Below are positions 1 to 11,294 of a stretch of DNA of 64,000 nucleotides, piece by piece. Both the position numbers and the translations under genes were made by a program. This stretch comes from Zoroaster sp. YZ-2022. Lineage: Eukaryota > Echinodermata > Asteroidea > Forcipulatida > Zoroasteridae. The stretch spans positions 36,721,384-36,785,383 of the forward strand of contig CM055819.1 of the NCBI GenBank assembly GCA_029582265.1, written 5' to 3'. The notes under the pieces were generated by a model, which was given only the letters and a program-made list of their open reading frames with translations, had not been told where the DNA came from and ran no database searches. The stretch's first letter is position 1. Every line of letters starts with the position of its first letter.

Positions 1-379
1 ATCTTGCAAATAATGTACAGACATACAGGGTACATGCGGTAGGTGTATAATAGGCAGTCTAATCTCGCGCTTGTGATACGTACATAATCGTGTAAATTCG
101 CCGCTAATCCCGCTATCGTCACTTTTTACCACCACTGCGGTTTACTTTTAAAAGGCTGTTTTTTTGGTTTGTTTTTTCATTTTTAAAATTATTTTTCATC
201 ATTTTTATTTCCACTTAATAGTTCATTCATTGTTTGCATGTATTGTAACTATACTGGGGCGGCTTGTTTAGCGTATTTCAATGAAGTATTATCGTAGAGT
301 CGTATTCACGGCTCAAAATCGTATTTCCTACGCCCAAATCGTGTATGTTGGCATCTCTGTGTAATCATATAATGCAATA
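1..379. other. AT-rich sequence, no gene seen
   Basis: No ORF, RNA gene or recognisable repeat boundary was found. The stretch is T-rich and runs up to the TA flank of the first MITE-A copy. Confidence 0.5.
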
Positions 380-823
380 TGACATAAAACACAATAAAGG
401 GGGCCACTTTCCTACTGTCACGTTAGCAGTTTTTCTAATGTTTGTAATTTTTTTTAAATATCTGAAACCAGCAAAAAAGAATTTCAACATTTGAATAGAC
501 ATGCATGCTTATCCTAAAGATAATTTGAGTTGATTATTACTATTATTTTTTTTAATTACCCTAAAATTTCCATCAACAAATGGACGGAAAAGTGAGGTAA
601 CTTTTTCCGTCCAATTTTTATGGAAATTTGAGGGTAAAAAAATAAAAATAAAAATACAATAAATCAACTCAAATTAGTTCTAGTATAAGCCTGCATGTCC
701 ATTCACATGTTGAAACACTTTTTGGTCGGTTTCAGGTACCGGTACTTAAAAATAAATAACAACCATTGGAAAAACTGCTAACGTGACGGATGCAAAGTGG
801 CCCCCTTATTGTGTTTTATGTCA
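380..823. mobile_element. MITE-A copy 1, long foldback with TA target site
   Basis: The ends are TGACATAAAACACAATAA and its inverted complement, flanked by TA on both sides (378-379 and 824-825). The two halves are close inverted copies of each other around a centre reading GGACGGAAAAGTGAGG. The element is 444 bp with no coding capacity. Two more copies at 10850 and 15449 share the same ends. A TA duplication is typical of Tc1/mariner-type insertions; that assignment is inferred. Confidence 0.85.
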
Positions 824-1037
824 TATTGCTCATAGTTTCATATCAATTTTAAAGAAAAGAATTGTTTAGTCATATTTGAGGTTTTGCAGTGACAACATGT
901 GAATGAATATAACTCCTCTGAGCTGTGAGTTTTTGAAAAGGAGTTATGCCTGCAGTTTCTTTTCCGCAGAAATTCAAATTCATATATGGTGTCGACACAA
1001 AATTACATGTACAGTGTACATGTACCAATCAAATTAC
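824..1037. other. unassigned sequence
   Basis: Short AT-rich spacer between two mobile elements. Nothing was recognised. Confidence 0.4.
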
Positions 1038-1318
1038 TTAAAACTCTAACCCCCAAGACATTTTCACAAGAATATCAATCGACATGCAGTAAAAAGTCAC
1101 CCGGTTGTTGGACTTTGATGGAATTGGTACAGTGGCACATGCAAAGCATCCATGGCTTGGCTATTACACAGTCCCGATTCCAACAAAAGCAGCCGGTGGA
1201 GTTTGATGGATTTGGTACACATGACATCATGCTCTGTTCACTGGACTATACTGTGGAGTACTGAATCCACCAAAATAAAGCAAAATCAGGTAGATTTTGA
1301 TGGATTAGGGGATATTAA
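1038..1318. mobile_element. degenerate TTAA-bounded element, TTTGATGG word
   Basis: TTAA at 1038 is followed by a CTAACCCCC-like end, and the segment closes with TTAGGGGATA-TTAA. The inside repeats the word TTTGATGG (near 1117, 1203 and 1298), as in the better element at 17797-18427. The ends are decayed, so this is tentative. Confidence 0.4.
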
Positions 1319-1767
1319 GGATTTATAATTAGTTACTTTTGGAAGTGACATACATGTACATGTACATTCAATCTAGTTTCTTCAATAGTACGTACATGCT
1401 GAGTAATGTCTAAATCGTTGTATATTTAAAAACACATTAGTTTGGTTTTTTATTTGTTTATTCATATTATCTAACTACGTTTTTACTTTCCACCCAAGGC
1501 GACTAACTCCTCCAGAACCCACAAACCAGGACTGATGACCTCATCAAAATTATCCGGAAGTGGAAGTACAGTATCAGCCACTAAAGCAGGAACTAAAACT
1601 ATTATCCTTGGGTCTACTCATACATGTATGTACATAAAGGTCTGCAATAAAACACAAACTGATACATGTACATACATATTTCACTAATATCCTACAATTC
1701 TTTGAAAATAGATTGTCAACCAAAAATGCTGAAATACTTCTTGTAAGTTAATGACGACGCATACAGT

Positions 1768-1962
1768 GAGTATGCACGACATGTAGACCAATTTCTCTGC
1801 TAAGCAGAGGAATTCTTTAAGCAAATAATTTGACTAAGCATTATAAAGCAGACTACCCGTGAAAACACTCATTTTGTATGAAAGTTCGACTGGAAACCAA
1901 CCAAATCTGCGAGGTACATTTTATTCTGGTTAGTAAATGTGTCCTGCTTAGCACAAGTAGGT
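1768..1962. mobile_element. GCTAAGCA foldback repeat, decayed copy
   Basis: The stretch alternates CTGCTAAGCAG, TTAAGCAAAT and GACTAAGCA with their complements around an AGACTACC...TGAAAGTTCG centre. This is the pattern of the clearer copies at 30729 and 52836. Confidence 0.6.
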
Positions 1963-1963
1963 T

Positions 1964-2188
1964 TTAAAAGGGACAGTATCGTCACGATCAGGGCCGACTT
2001 TCAACAGGGCATGGAATCAATGTCCTAGTTCAAGATGAACACAGTGACTGAAAATTACTGGCTCATTTATGCAGCAGCAACGGTAAGATGACCTTATCAA
2101 GTGGAGTATTATTTTAAGTCACCGAGTTAATCTAAAACTACCACTCCGATTCCATGCCCTGTTGATCGTGACGGTATTGTCCCTTTAA
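1964..2188. mobile_element. MITE-B copy 1 (GGGACAGTATCGTCAC foldback)
   Basis: A near-palindromic element of about 220 bp with inverted ends GGGACAGTATCGTCACGATC and complement. Inner landmarks are GGGCATGGAATC, CAGTGACTGAAAATTA and ATGCAGCAGCAACGG. It ends at a TTAA. The other copies in the window also sit at TTAA. Confidence 0.75.
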
Positions 2189-2216
2189 TAAAATTGGACC
2201 CAGTACTATGCAGCCT

Positions 2217-2580
2217 TAATAATAATAATGGACACTTATATTGCGCCGGTATCCGCCAAGTTTGATGCTCATGGCGCATGAACATTATTACCCTTGTCAT
2301 CGGGCCAGTTATATCATTCCTAGAACCATCACAACTCCCTAGGGAATATGCAGCCCATGCTGCCAAATGTGTAGCGCAACAAGCTTAATCAAACACAATT
2401 ACCATCTCTGCCCTCAAAGGTCTCCATTTATACTCCTGGGTGAAAAGAAGCAATTATAGTTAAGTGTCTTACTCAGCGACACAAGCACCACGTTCACGGC
2501 CAGGATTCGAACCCACATTCTGACGACTCAGCCATCAGAACACAAGTCTGATGCACTTAACCCCTCGGCCATGAAACCCA
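2217..2580 (-). mobile_element. tRNA-derived SINE-1
   Basis: Read on the minus strand, it has a tRNA-like head with A-box TGGCCGAGGGG and B-box GGTTCGAATCC, a CTTGTGTCGCTGAGTAAGAC core, and a (TTA)n 3' tail seen here as AATAATAATAAT. It lies head to head with the next copy. Confidence 0.85.
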
Positions 2581-2732
2581 ATTAAGCCTTGATGATGTAA
2601 CATCCTCAAATCGTACATGAAACAGGAAGGAACATTTGTAAAGGTACTATGACATGTACATATAGCATACAGGTACTAAATAGCATAGGTGAACACTGTA
2701 CTAGAGAGACTGCCACACAACATAAAGTGTGG

Positions 2733-3072
2733 AGTGTCATGGCCGAGCGGTCTAGCTTACCGGACTCAAGTTCTGGTGTTAGCAGCAGAATGTGGGTTCG
2801 AATCCCGGCCATGACACTTGTGTCCTTGAGCAAGACACTTAACCATAATTGCTTCTTTCCACCCAGGGGTTAAATGGGTACCTGTGAGGGCAGAGTTGGT
2901 TGATTAGCCCAATATGCGCTGTAATGGCAGCAATTGAGCTGTATATTCCCCAGGGAGCTGAGATGGTTTCAGGAATGATTTATGAGCATTATGAGCAGGG
3001 GTAATGATATAATGCGCCTTGAGCACCACTTAGTTGGTGGATACGTGCGCTATATAAGTCCACACATTATTA
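2733..3072 (+). mobile_element. tRNA-derived SINE-1
   Basis: The head carries A-box TGGCCGAGCGG and B-box GGTTCGAATCC. It is followed by CCTTGAGCAAGACACTTAA, the CCCAGGGAGCTGAGATGG block and a tail ending ATATAAGTCCACACATTATT. This is one of seven copies in the window. The tRNA-like head has no acceptor-stem closure, so it is a SINE promoter and not a tRNA gene. Confidence 0.9.
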
Positions 3073-5365
3073 GGTATTCGGGTATGCACCCGAAACACCT
3101 ATTGTTTTTGTTCGTTTTTTTTTAGGTGTTCGGGTATATGCCCAAAACACCTCTTGTTTTTGTTCGTTTTTTTTTTTTCTTTTTAATTTTTTTTTTTACT
3201 TCTTCTTCTTCTTCTCCCCCATCTTGTCCGCAAATAAAAACATACTTCCCAAGTTTAAAAAACCTTCAAACTTCACACATAGTTAGACCTTAACTTGTAG
3301 ATGAAACTTAGTGACATCATGATAATCAGGAAACCGCAACAGTGACGTCATGATGACATCAAGCCAACATACATAATGACCCACATTCGTGCGTTAGAAA
3401 TGCTAACTATAGAGGGCGCTATACAGCTTTAGTGGTCTTTACACAAAAATAGATTGTCTACAAAAAACACATACTTGCAAACTTCACATGAACTTGAAAC
3501 TTGGCATGTACTTAGAACTTAACAAGTAGATGAAACACGAGTTGTGAGTGACCCCAATTTGACCTTACTTCCTGTCCAAACCGGAAGTCAAAGTTTAATA
3601 TTTAAAAAAAATCAATCTCAACAACCAGAAGAGGTAAATTCACAATTTTTGTACTATTGTACAGATTGGTAATTGTCAAAAAATATTTACAAAAAGGTGA
3701 CCCCAATTTGACTTTACTTCCTGTCCAAACCGGAAGTCAAAGTTTAATAATTTAAAAAAATTATATCTCAACAACCACAGGAGGTAAATTGACATTTGTT
3801 GCACCATTGTATAGATTGTTAATTGTTGAAAAATATTTACAAAAAGGTGACCCCAATTTGACCTTACTTCCTGTCCAAACCGGAAGTCAAAGTTTAATAT
3901 TTAAAAACAATCATATCTCAACAACCACAAGAGGTAAATGCACAATCTTTGCACTATTGTACAGTTCGTTATTTGTCAAAACAATTTTACACAAAGATGA
4001 CCCCAATTTGACCTTACTTCCTGTGCAAACCGGAAGTCAAAGTTTAATATTAAAAAAATCATATCTCAACAACCACAAGAGGTAAATTCACAATCTTTGC
4101 ACTATTGTACAGATCGTTATTTGTCAAAACAATTTTACAAAAAGATGACCCCAATTTGACCTTACTTCCTGTCCACACCGGAAGTCAAAGTTTAATATAA
4201 AAAAATCATATCTCAACAACCACAAGAGGTAAATTGACAATTTTTGTACCATTGTACTTAATTGTCAAAAAATATTTATACCCCAATTTGACCTTACTTC
4301 CTGTCCAAACCGGAAGTCAAAGTTTAATATTGAAAAAAATCATATCTCAACAACCACAACAGGTAAATGGACATTTTTTGCACTATTGTATAGTTTGTTA
4401 ATTGTCGAAAAATATTTACAAAAACTTGCACCCCAATTTGACCTTACTTCCTGTCCAAACCGAAGTCAAAGTTTAACATTTAAAAAATCATATCTCAACA
4501 ACCACAAGAGGTAAATTCACAATTTTTGTACCATTGTACAGATCGTTAATTGTCAAAAATATTTACAAAAGGTGACCCCAATTTGACCTTACTTCCTGTC
4601 CAAACCGGAAGTCAAAGTTTAATATTTAAAAAAAATAATATCTCAACAACCACAAGAGGTAAATTCAAAATTTTTGTACCATTATACAGATTGTTAATTG
4701 TCGAAAAATGTTTACACAAAGGTGACCCCAATTTGACCTTACTTCCTGTCCAAACCGGAAGTCAAAGTTTAAAATTTAAAAAAAAATCATATCTCAACAA
4801 CCACAAGAGGTAAATTCACAATTTTTGTACCATTGTACAGATCGTTAATTGTCGAAAAATATTTACAAAAAGGTGACCCCAATTTGACCTTACTTCCTGT
4901 CCAAACCGGAAGTCAAAGTTTAATATTTTCAAAAAATCATATCTCAACAACCACAAGAGGTAAATTCACAAATTTTGTACCATTATACAGATCGTTAATT
5001 GTCAAAAGTATTTACACAAAGGTGACCCCAATTTGACCTTACTTCCTGTCCAAACCGGAAGTCAAAGTTTAATATTTAATAAAAATAATATCTCAACAAC
5101 CACAAGAGGTAAATTCACAATTTTTGTACCATTATACAGATTGTTAATTGTCGAAAAATATTTACACAAAGGTGACCCCAATTTGACCTTACTTCCTGTC
5201 CAAACCGGAAGTCAAAGTTTAATATTAAAATAATTTCTAAATTCAGTATTGTATTGTATTCAAATAAACTTCTCGCGAGAACTTCAACAGACGTTAACAT
5301 TTGACTTCTCCAACACTTCGAATTGATGACGTAACCATTTTAACTTCAACCGAACACCTTGTTTT
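3073..5365. repeat. composite repeat bounded by TTCGGGT / ACCGAACACC
   Basis: The segment opens with two copies of a TATTCGGGTATGCACCCGAA-type stretch plus a TTGTTTTTGTTCG T-run. It closes with ACCGAACACCTTGTTTTTG. The opening AGGTGTTCGG and closing CCGAACACCTT are inverse complements, so the whole 2.3 kb may be one mobile unit enclosing the 150-bp array. Confidence 0.45.
3540..5235 (+). repeat. 150-bp minisatellite, 12 units
   Basis: The marker CCCCAATTTGAC recurs at 3552, 3701, 3851, 4001, 4149, 4281, 4431, 4576, 4726, 4877, 5026 and 5176, a period close to 150 bp. Nearly every unit holds ACTTCCTGTCC...CCGGAAGTC, a small inverted repeat whose right half matches the ETS-factor core CCGGAAGT. 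Open frames across the array (repeating NLTLLPVQTGSQS) arise from a unit with few stops and are not genes. Confidence 0.95.
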
Positions 5366-6069
5366 TGTTGTGACAAAAACTTATATCTAGTTATTATTAT
5401 TATTATTAATACCTCTAGTTTTGTGTTAGTTAGTCACTGCATAAAAACCACTGTTGCCCAAGAAGAAATTGTGCTTAAAACAAATCAGTTTTAGTAGGCA
5501 CACAGTAATTGTTAAGCCTGAACAACTGGGAATCCAGCATTGGTCAAGTTTCTCTGCAAATTTTGGATGCCTCCCTTGAAAATGGCAGAAACTGGCCCAC
5601 ACTTTTCCTACACTGAAAAGGGTCTCTAGATAGTTATGTTAAAACATCCCGTGTTTTAACGGCAATTTCTGAAAACTGTTGTACTCTTTAGAACATTGAA
5701 AATTTTCTTTTAGAAAGAAAACAAATACATGTACCTTGAAATTAGATATTTCCCAAAATCGTTGTCAGAAGCTTGGTTACACAGTAAACAAGTGCCAAGA
5801 TGAATTTATACATGTAACTTGACCCACCTTAAATTCATTTTGGTACATATTTACTGTAAAACCAATGCTTCTGATGGTTATTTTGAGTAATGTGTAATCT
5901 CAAAGCATTTTGTCTTCAAGTAAAATAGCAAATTTCTGATTTAAAAAAAAATGAAAACTGCTGTTAAAAATAGTGAAAAACGTGTGTGATACATCTTGAA
6001 CTGGTACATAGCTTTTAGGGTTTCATAATAAAAAGTCCATGAAAACTCTATATAGAAAATGTTTTAATA
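5366..6069. other. no gene seen
   Basis: AT-rich sequence with a short (TTA)n run near 5390. No ORF with protein-like composition, splice-framed exon or bounded repeat was recognised. Confidence 0.5.
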
Positions 6070-6398
6070 TTAAACCCTTCTGTGACTGCAAGGGTCAAAA
6101 TCATTCAAAATGGTCATATATGTACTTGCCAAGGTATATCTAGTGCACTTAAAAGTCGAACATTGTCAAACCTTACATGTACATGTAGTAAGTGAAATTA
6201 CAGGTTAAAATGAGTTGACCATTTTTGTCTGGTAAAAGCATCGTCTTGTATTGTTGAGGGTGGTCAAAACGACAGTCAAAACCAGTCAAAAATGCCCCCT
6301 GTGTGCACATTTGGGTCAACAGTCAAAACAGGCAGTTGACTGGTTTTGACCACTATAGCTACTTGCCACTAAAGTTCAGCTTAAAGTAGGAGGGTTAA
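6070..6398. mobile_element. TTAA-bounded element, GTCAAAA-word family
   Basis: TTAA at 6070-6073 and 6395-6398 flank ends ACCCTTCTG... and ...TAGGAGGG. The interior repeats GTCAAAA and its complement TTTTGAC many times (AGTCAAAACCAGTCAAAAA, TTTTGACTGG). A second copy at 61640 has the same start and end words. TTAA plus CCCT termini is the piggyBac signature; the class is inferred. Confidence 0.7.
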
Positions 6399-7084
<686 letters not shown>

Positions 7085-7515
7085 GAGTTGGATAACTATT
7101 CAAAACTAGACAACTGTCCGTACATGAATGGTGGATTAGTTGGTTAAACAGGAACATTTGACAACTGTCTGTTTATGAATGGTGGATTAGCTGTGTAGAT
7201 AACAGTACCATGTACAGTTTAGATGCATTCACCACACAGTACCATTTGACAACTGTCTGTTTATGAATGGTGGATTAGCTTTGTAGATAACAGTACCATG
7301 TACAGTTTAGATGCGTTCACCACACAGTACCATTTGACAACTGTCTGTTTATGAATGGTGGATTAGCTGTGTAGATAACAGTACCATGTACAGTTTAGAT
7401 GCATTCACCACACAGTACCATTTGACAAATGTCTGTTTATGAATGGTGGATTAACTGTGCAGATAACAGTACCATGTACAGTTTAGATGCATGTTTGCCA
7501 CACAGGACCGTTTGT
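7085..7515 (+). repeat. 88-bp minisatellite, about 4 units
   Basis: CATTTGACAACTGTCTG recurs at 7155, 7243 and 7331, with a one-base variant at 7419, an exact 88-bp period. A degenerate unit precedes it (ACAACTGTCCGTACATGAATG) and a decayed unit follows. Units differ at only a few positions. Confidence 0.9.
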
Positions 7516-8281
7516 CATACTACTTTGATCATTCAAAACTAGTTGAATGATATTGAATGATCAATCAATATGAGAGTTAATGGTGTACATTGTATGATTC
7601 AAAGAGATTAAGAATACTCATAAAAGCAGTTACAATTTTCAACGATGCGGAATGTGCAATGATGTGTGACGGTAATCACAGTGTACAATGCAATTTGTAT
7701 TATAATGAGTTACCATGGAAATTGTGCACATGTGTTGTAAATGTCATTTGTTGGGGCTGCACTTTGGTAAGTATCTCATAAATTGTGCCACATAACATGT
7801 ACTGTAACATATGGTTGCTATTAATTAATATGGAATTATTTCACTAGATACAGGTTCTTAGCAACAGTGTCCTTGTCATTACATGTGTATATCTGAAGGA
7901 GTGTTCCCCATGTACAACGGACTGTTTCGAATTGAATGATTGTGAGACTGTTCACTCCGTGCATGAGCTGTCGAGGGCACATGTCCTTAGATCACTGTTG
8001 ATCAAAAGGGCAGTAATAGTGCTTTGAATTTGTCAGTTTTTTGGGTAGATGATATGCGTATGCGCGGAATATCTCAAGCGATCATTGGCTGGCAGAAGTA
8101 CACACATGTGTAGTACTATAACATACGCGCATGAAGTGTACGCACAACGCTCAATGTTGATACCAAAGTGGCTATCATCAAGACACTGGATGCAAAATTA
8201 CTGCTAGAGAACTTTATGGGTACCACAGAATACAATTTATGTATCTGAGAAAGTACTGTACTTATTAAATAAGTACTTAAA
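7516..8281. other. no gene seen
   Basis: No recognisable gene or repeat boundary. A 63-codon ORF at 7590 is unsupported. Confidence 0.45.
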
Positions 8282-9274
8282 TTAACCCCAACTCCCTAGG
8301 CCCATTTGCTTACACATAACCTGAATCCTTCCTAACTCCCTAGGCCCATTTGCTTACACATAACCTGAATCCTTCCTAACTCCCTAGGCCCATTTGCTTA
8401 CACATAACCTGAATCCTTCCTAACTCCCTAGGCCCATTTGCTTACACATAACCTGAATCCTTCCTAACTCCCTAGGCCCATTTGCTTACACATAACCTGA
8501 ATCCTTCCTAACTCCCTAGGCCCATTTGCTTACACATAACCTGAATCCTTCCTAACTCCCTAGGCCCATTTGCTTACACATAACCTGAATCCTTCCTAAC
8601 TCCCTAGGCCCATTTGCTTACACATAACCTGAATCCTTCCTAACTCCCTAGGCCCATTTGCTTACACATAACCTGAATCCTTCCTAACTCCCTAGGCCCA
8701 TTTGCTTACACATAACCTGAATCCTTCCTAACTCCCTAGGCCCATTTGCTTACACATAACCTGAATCCTTCCTAACTCCCTAGGCCCATTTGCTTACACA
8801 TAACCTGAATCCTTCCTAACTCCCTAGGCCCATTTGCTTACACATAACCTGAATCCTTCCTAACTCCCTAGGCCCATTTGCTTACACATAACCTGAATCC
8901 TTCCTAACTCCCTAGGCCCATTTGCTTACACATAACCTGAATCCTCCAAAATCCTTCAGTAGTAAAGCAAGCACATGACATGTACAGTATGCACACATGT
9001 GTTTCTAATCTGTGATACATGTACATGGCCAGGGACCCTCCCTGCATGCATGGAGCAGTAAACAGTGTCCACTGACCTTGCAATCACTACAACAAACATG
9101 GATGTACATGTACAATGTACCATGGAAAGGCAAATATGCCTAATAACCTCAATCCTCCAAACTCCTTCACTTTAGCAAAGAGCATGTAGCATGTAACCTC
9201 AATCCTTCAAAATCCTTCAAAATCCTTCACTTTGGCAAAGAGGATTTTGGAGGATTTGGGAAGGTTATGGTTAA
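8282..9274. mobile_element. TTAA-bounded element, AATCCTCCAAA family, internally expanded
   Basis: TTAA at 8282-8285 and 9271-9274 bound a copy of the element found in the other orientation at 50604-50970. The two share the CCAGGGACCCTCCCTGCATG block and the CCTTGCAATCACTACAACAA block. The partner is 367 bp. This copy is about 615 bp longer because a 44-bp terminal segment is present 15 times. Confidence 0.75.
8290..8944 (+). repeat. 44-bp minisatellite, 15 near-identical units
   Basis: The unit starts AACTCCCTAGGCCCATTTGC and recurs every 44 bp from 8290 to 8906. I saw no differences among the complete units, which suggests recent expansion or ongoing homogenisation. It derives from the terminal segment of the surrounding TTAA element. 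The related copy at 51379 carries two such units. Confidence 0.97.
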
Positions 9275-10571
9275 TTTTTTTTTTCAGCATCGTTAAGCAC
9301 AAAAAACAATACATAAGATTGACAACATTTCAAGGCAATGTTAGCACAAAATCCACAACAACAAAAATTGTATGTTCAGTAAAACTATTGGGCAACTTCT
9401 TCAGAATCTTATACTAAAAAATGCAATCTTCTCACATGACTTTGTACATACAAAGTGGCATGACAAAAATCGCATGTATAAGTGTAAATTGTGTAAACTG
9501 GTCTTTAGGACATATGAAAAAAAATACTTGTAGTTAATCCTCCTTTAAAAATAATAATAATCAGATTTAGGAGGTGGATCCCCCCCCCCCCCTTTCCCAT
9601 TACAAAAACAGTGCTCTCACTGCATTTCATTAGTAGGGGGGAAAATTGCCCATCAGCCAGGACAAACCATTCTGTTACATTAAGATGAGTTTTATGAAGA
9701 CATGCTTGGATCTTTCTACATCCATAAGTTATCAATAGTTTTCTTGTCCCCAGCCTTCCAAGCTTGACCCAACCCTGCAGGTCCGTGTCTTATTACTCCA
9801 TGGTGCCTCTTAAAAGAGTTAATAAAAATACCTCATCTGGTTGTTATGACCATCCAACCATCCAAAACCACATGGCATGAAAACTGATGTTGTTACAAGA
9901 TGTTGGAATTAGTTTCAAGGAGAAAAATCTGCTTTAAGACTGGTACTGAGGAAGCAAAGATGTATAAATGCTGGCAAAACCTATTACATTTGCTGATCTG
10001 GACATATGTGAATCTACACAGTACAAGTACATACATGTACAATGTATGTACATGTGCACAAGTCACTGGACAATAATTGTCAAAATAAACTATAATTACA
10101 TGTAAATCTTTAAGGTATTGGACTAGAAAAGCACTGAACAGTGTACATGTACAATTGTACATGTTACTAAATTGAATTGTACATGTTACTAAATTGATAA
10201 AAACAATCCTGAATTTTACACTAATAATCCTTACAGTATTTTGTTTACAACCGATTGCACGTATTGTACAGTGTACATATATTTATTTATGAAAAAAGTA
10301 TTAAAACTGGTAATTTAGCGATCCAAGTTTTATATGATTGCATGAGTCTGTGGATTTGTTTAATTTTTTTTCTGAGAATTTCAGTTTTATTTTATTATTC
10401 AATGAAAATGGTGTTATTGTTCAATGGATCTGAAACTCTTATGGTGTCTAATTCAATATTGTCCATCCTGAATGTAGTTCTACATGAAATTACCAACACA
10501 ATTTCTCTTTGATGCTAAATTTAAATAAACCAAAAAATAAATTGATAATACTTCCTCAAGAAGTACCCCCA
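9275..10571. other. no gene seen
   Basis: Holds a C-run at about 9580-9593 and many TACATGTA words (10030-10190). The small ORFs show no domain and overlap on both strands. Confidence 0.5.
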
Positions 10572-10760
10572 TTAAAGGCACAATATCGTCACAATCAGAG
10601 CAGACTTTCAACAAAGCATGGAATCGGTGTCCTAGTTTAAGATGAGCACAGTGACTGAAAATTACTGGTTCATTTATAATGCAGCAGCAACGGTAATACG
10701 ACCTTATCATGCGGGGTACTGTTTTCAGTCACCGAGTTAATCTAAAACTCCAACCTCATA
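10572..10760. mobile_element. MITE-B copy 2, 3' end lost
   Basis: TTAA at 10572 is followed by AGGCACAATATCGTCAC, then the family landmarks CATGGAATCGG, CAGTGACTGAAAATTA and GCAGCAGCAACGG. The right inverted end is missing after GAGTTAATCTAAAACTCC. Confidence 0.7.
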
Positions 10761-10849
10761 AGGTCCATACCAAACTAATGGGTGTAATTGTACAGTGACA
10801 TCATGGCTACGTCAACTCACTTCATTACAATGAATGCAAGCCTTGTATA

Positions 10850-11292
10850 TGACATAAAACACAATAAAGGGGGCCACTTTCCTACCGTCACGTTAGCAGT
10901 TTTTCTTATGGTTGTAATTTTTTTTTAAATATTTGAAACCACCCAAAAAGAATTTTAACATTTGAATAGACATGCATGCTTATCCTAAAGATAAATTTGA
11001 GTTGATTATTACTGTTATTTTTTTAATTAGCCTAAAATTCAACAAATGGACGGAAAAGTGAGGTAACTTTTTCCGTCCAATTTTTATGGAAATTTGTGGG
11101 TAAAAAAATAAATTAAAAAATTAAAAAATTAAATAAATCAACTCAAATTAGTTCTAGTATAAGCCTGCATGTCCATTCACATGTTGAAACACTTTTTGGT
11201 CAGTTTCGGGTACTTAAAAATAAATAACAACCATTGGAAAAACTGCTTACGTGACGGATGCAAAGTGGCCCCCTTTATTGTGTTTTATGTCA
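10850..11292. mobile_element. MITE-A copy 2
   Basis: 443 bp with the same TGACATAAAACACAATAA inverted ends as copy 1, flanked by TA at 10848-10849 and 11293-11294. The central CAAATGGACGGAAAAGTGAG palindrome is present. Confidence 0.87.
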
Positions 11293-11294
11293 TA

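Noticed and set aside
2733..2815. Possible tRNA genes (A and B boxes at seven sites)
   Set aside because: Heads lack paired acceptor stems and each continues into the same SINE body and (TTA)n tail.
3789..5233. Chain of ORFs repeating NLTLLPVQTGSQS
   Set aside because: They are the 150-bp minisatellite read in one frame; unit length varies (132-151) so the frame breaks, and there is no start or splice context.
7085..7515. CRISPR-like array
   Set aside because: Units are contiguous near-identical repeats without variable spacers, in an animal genome.
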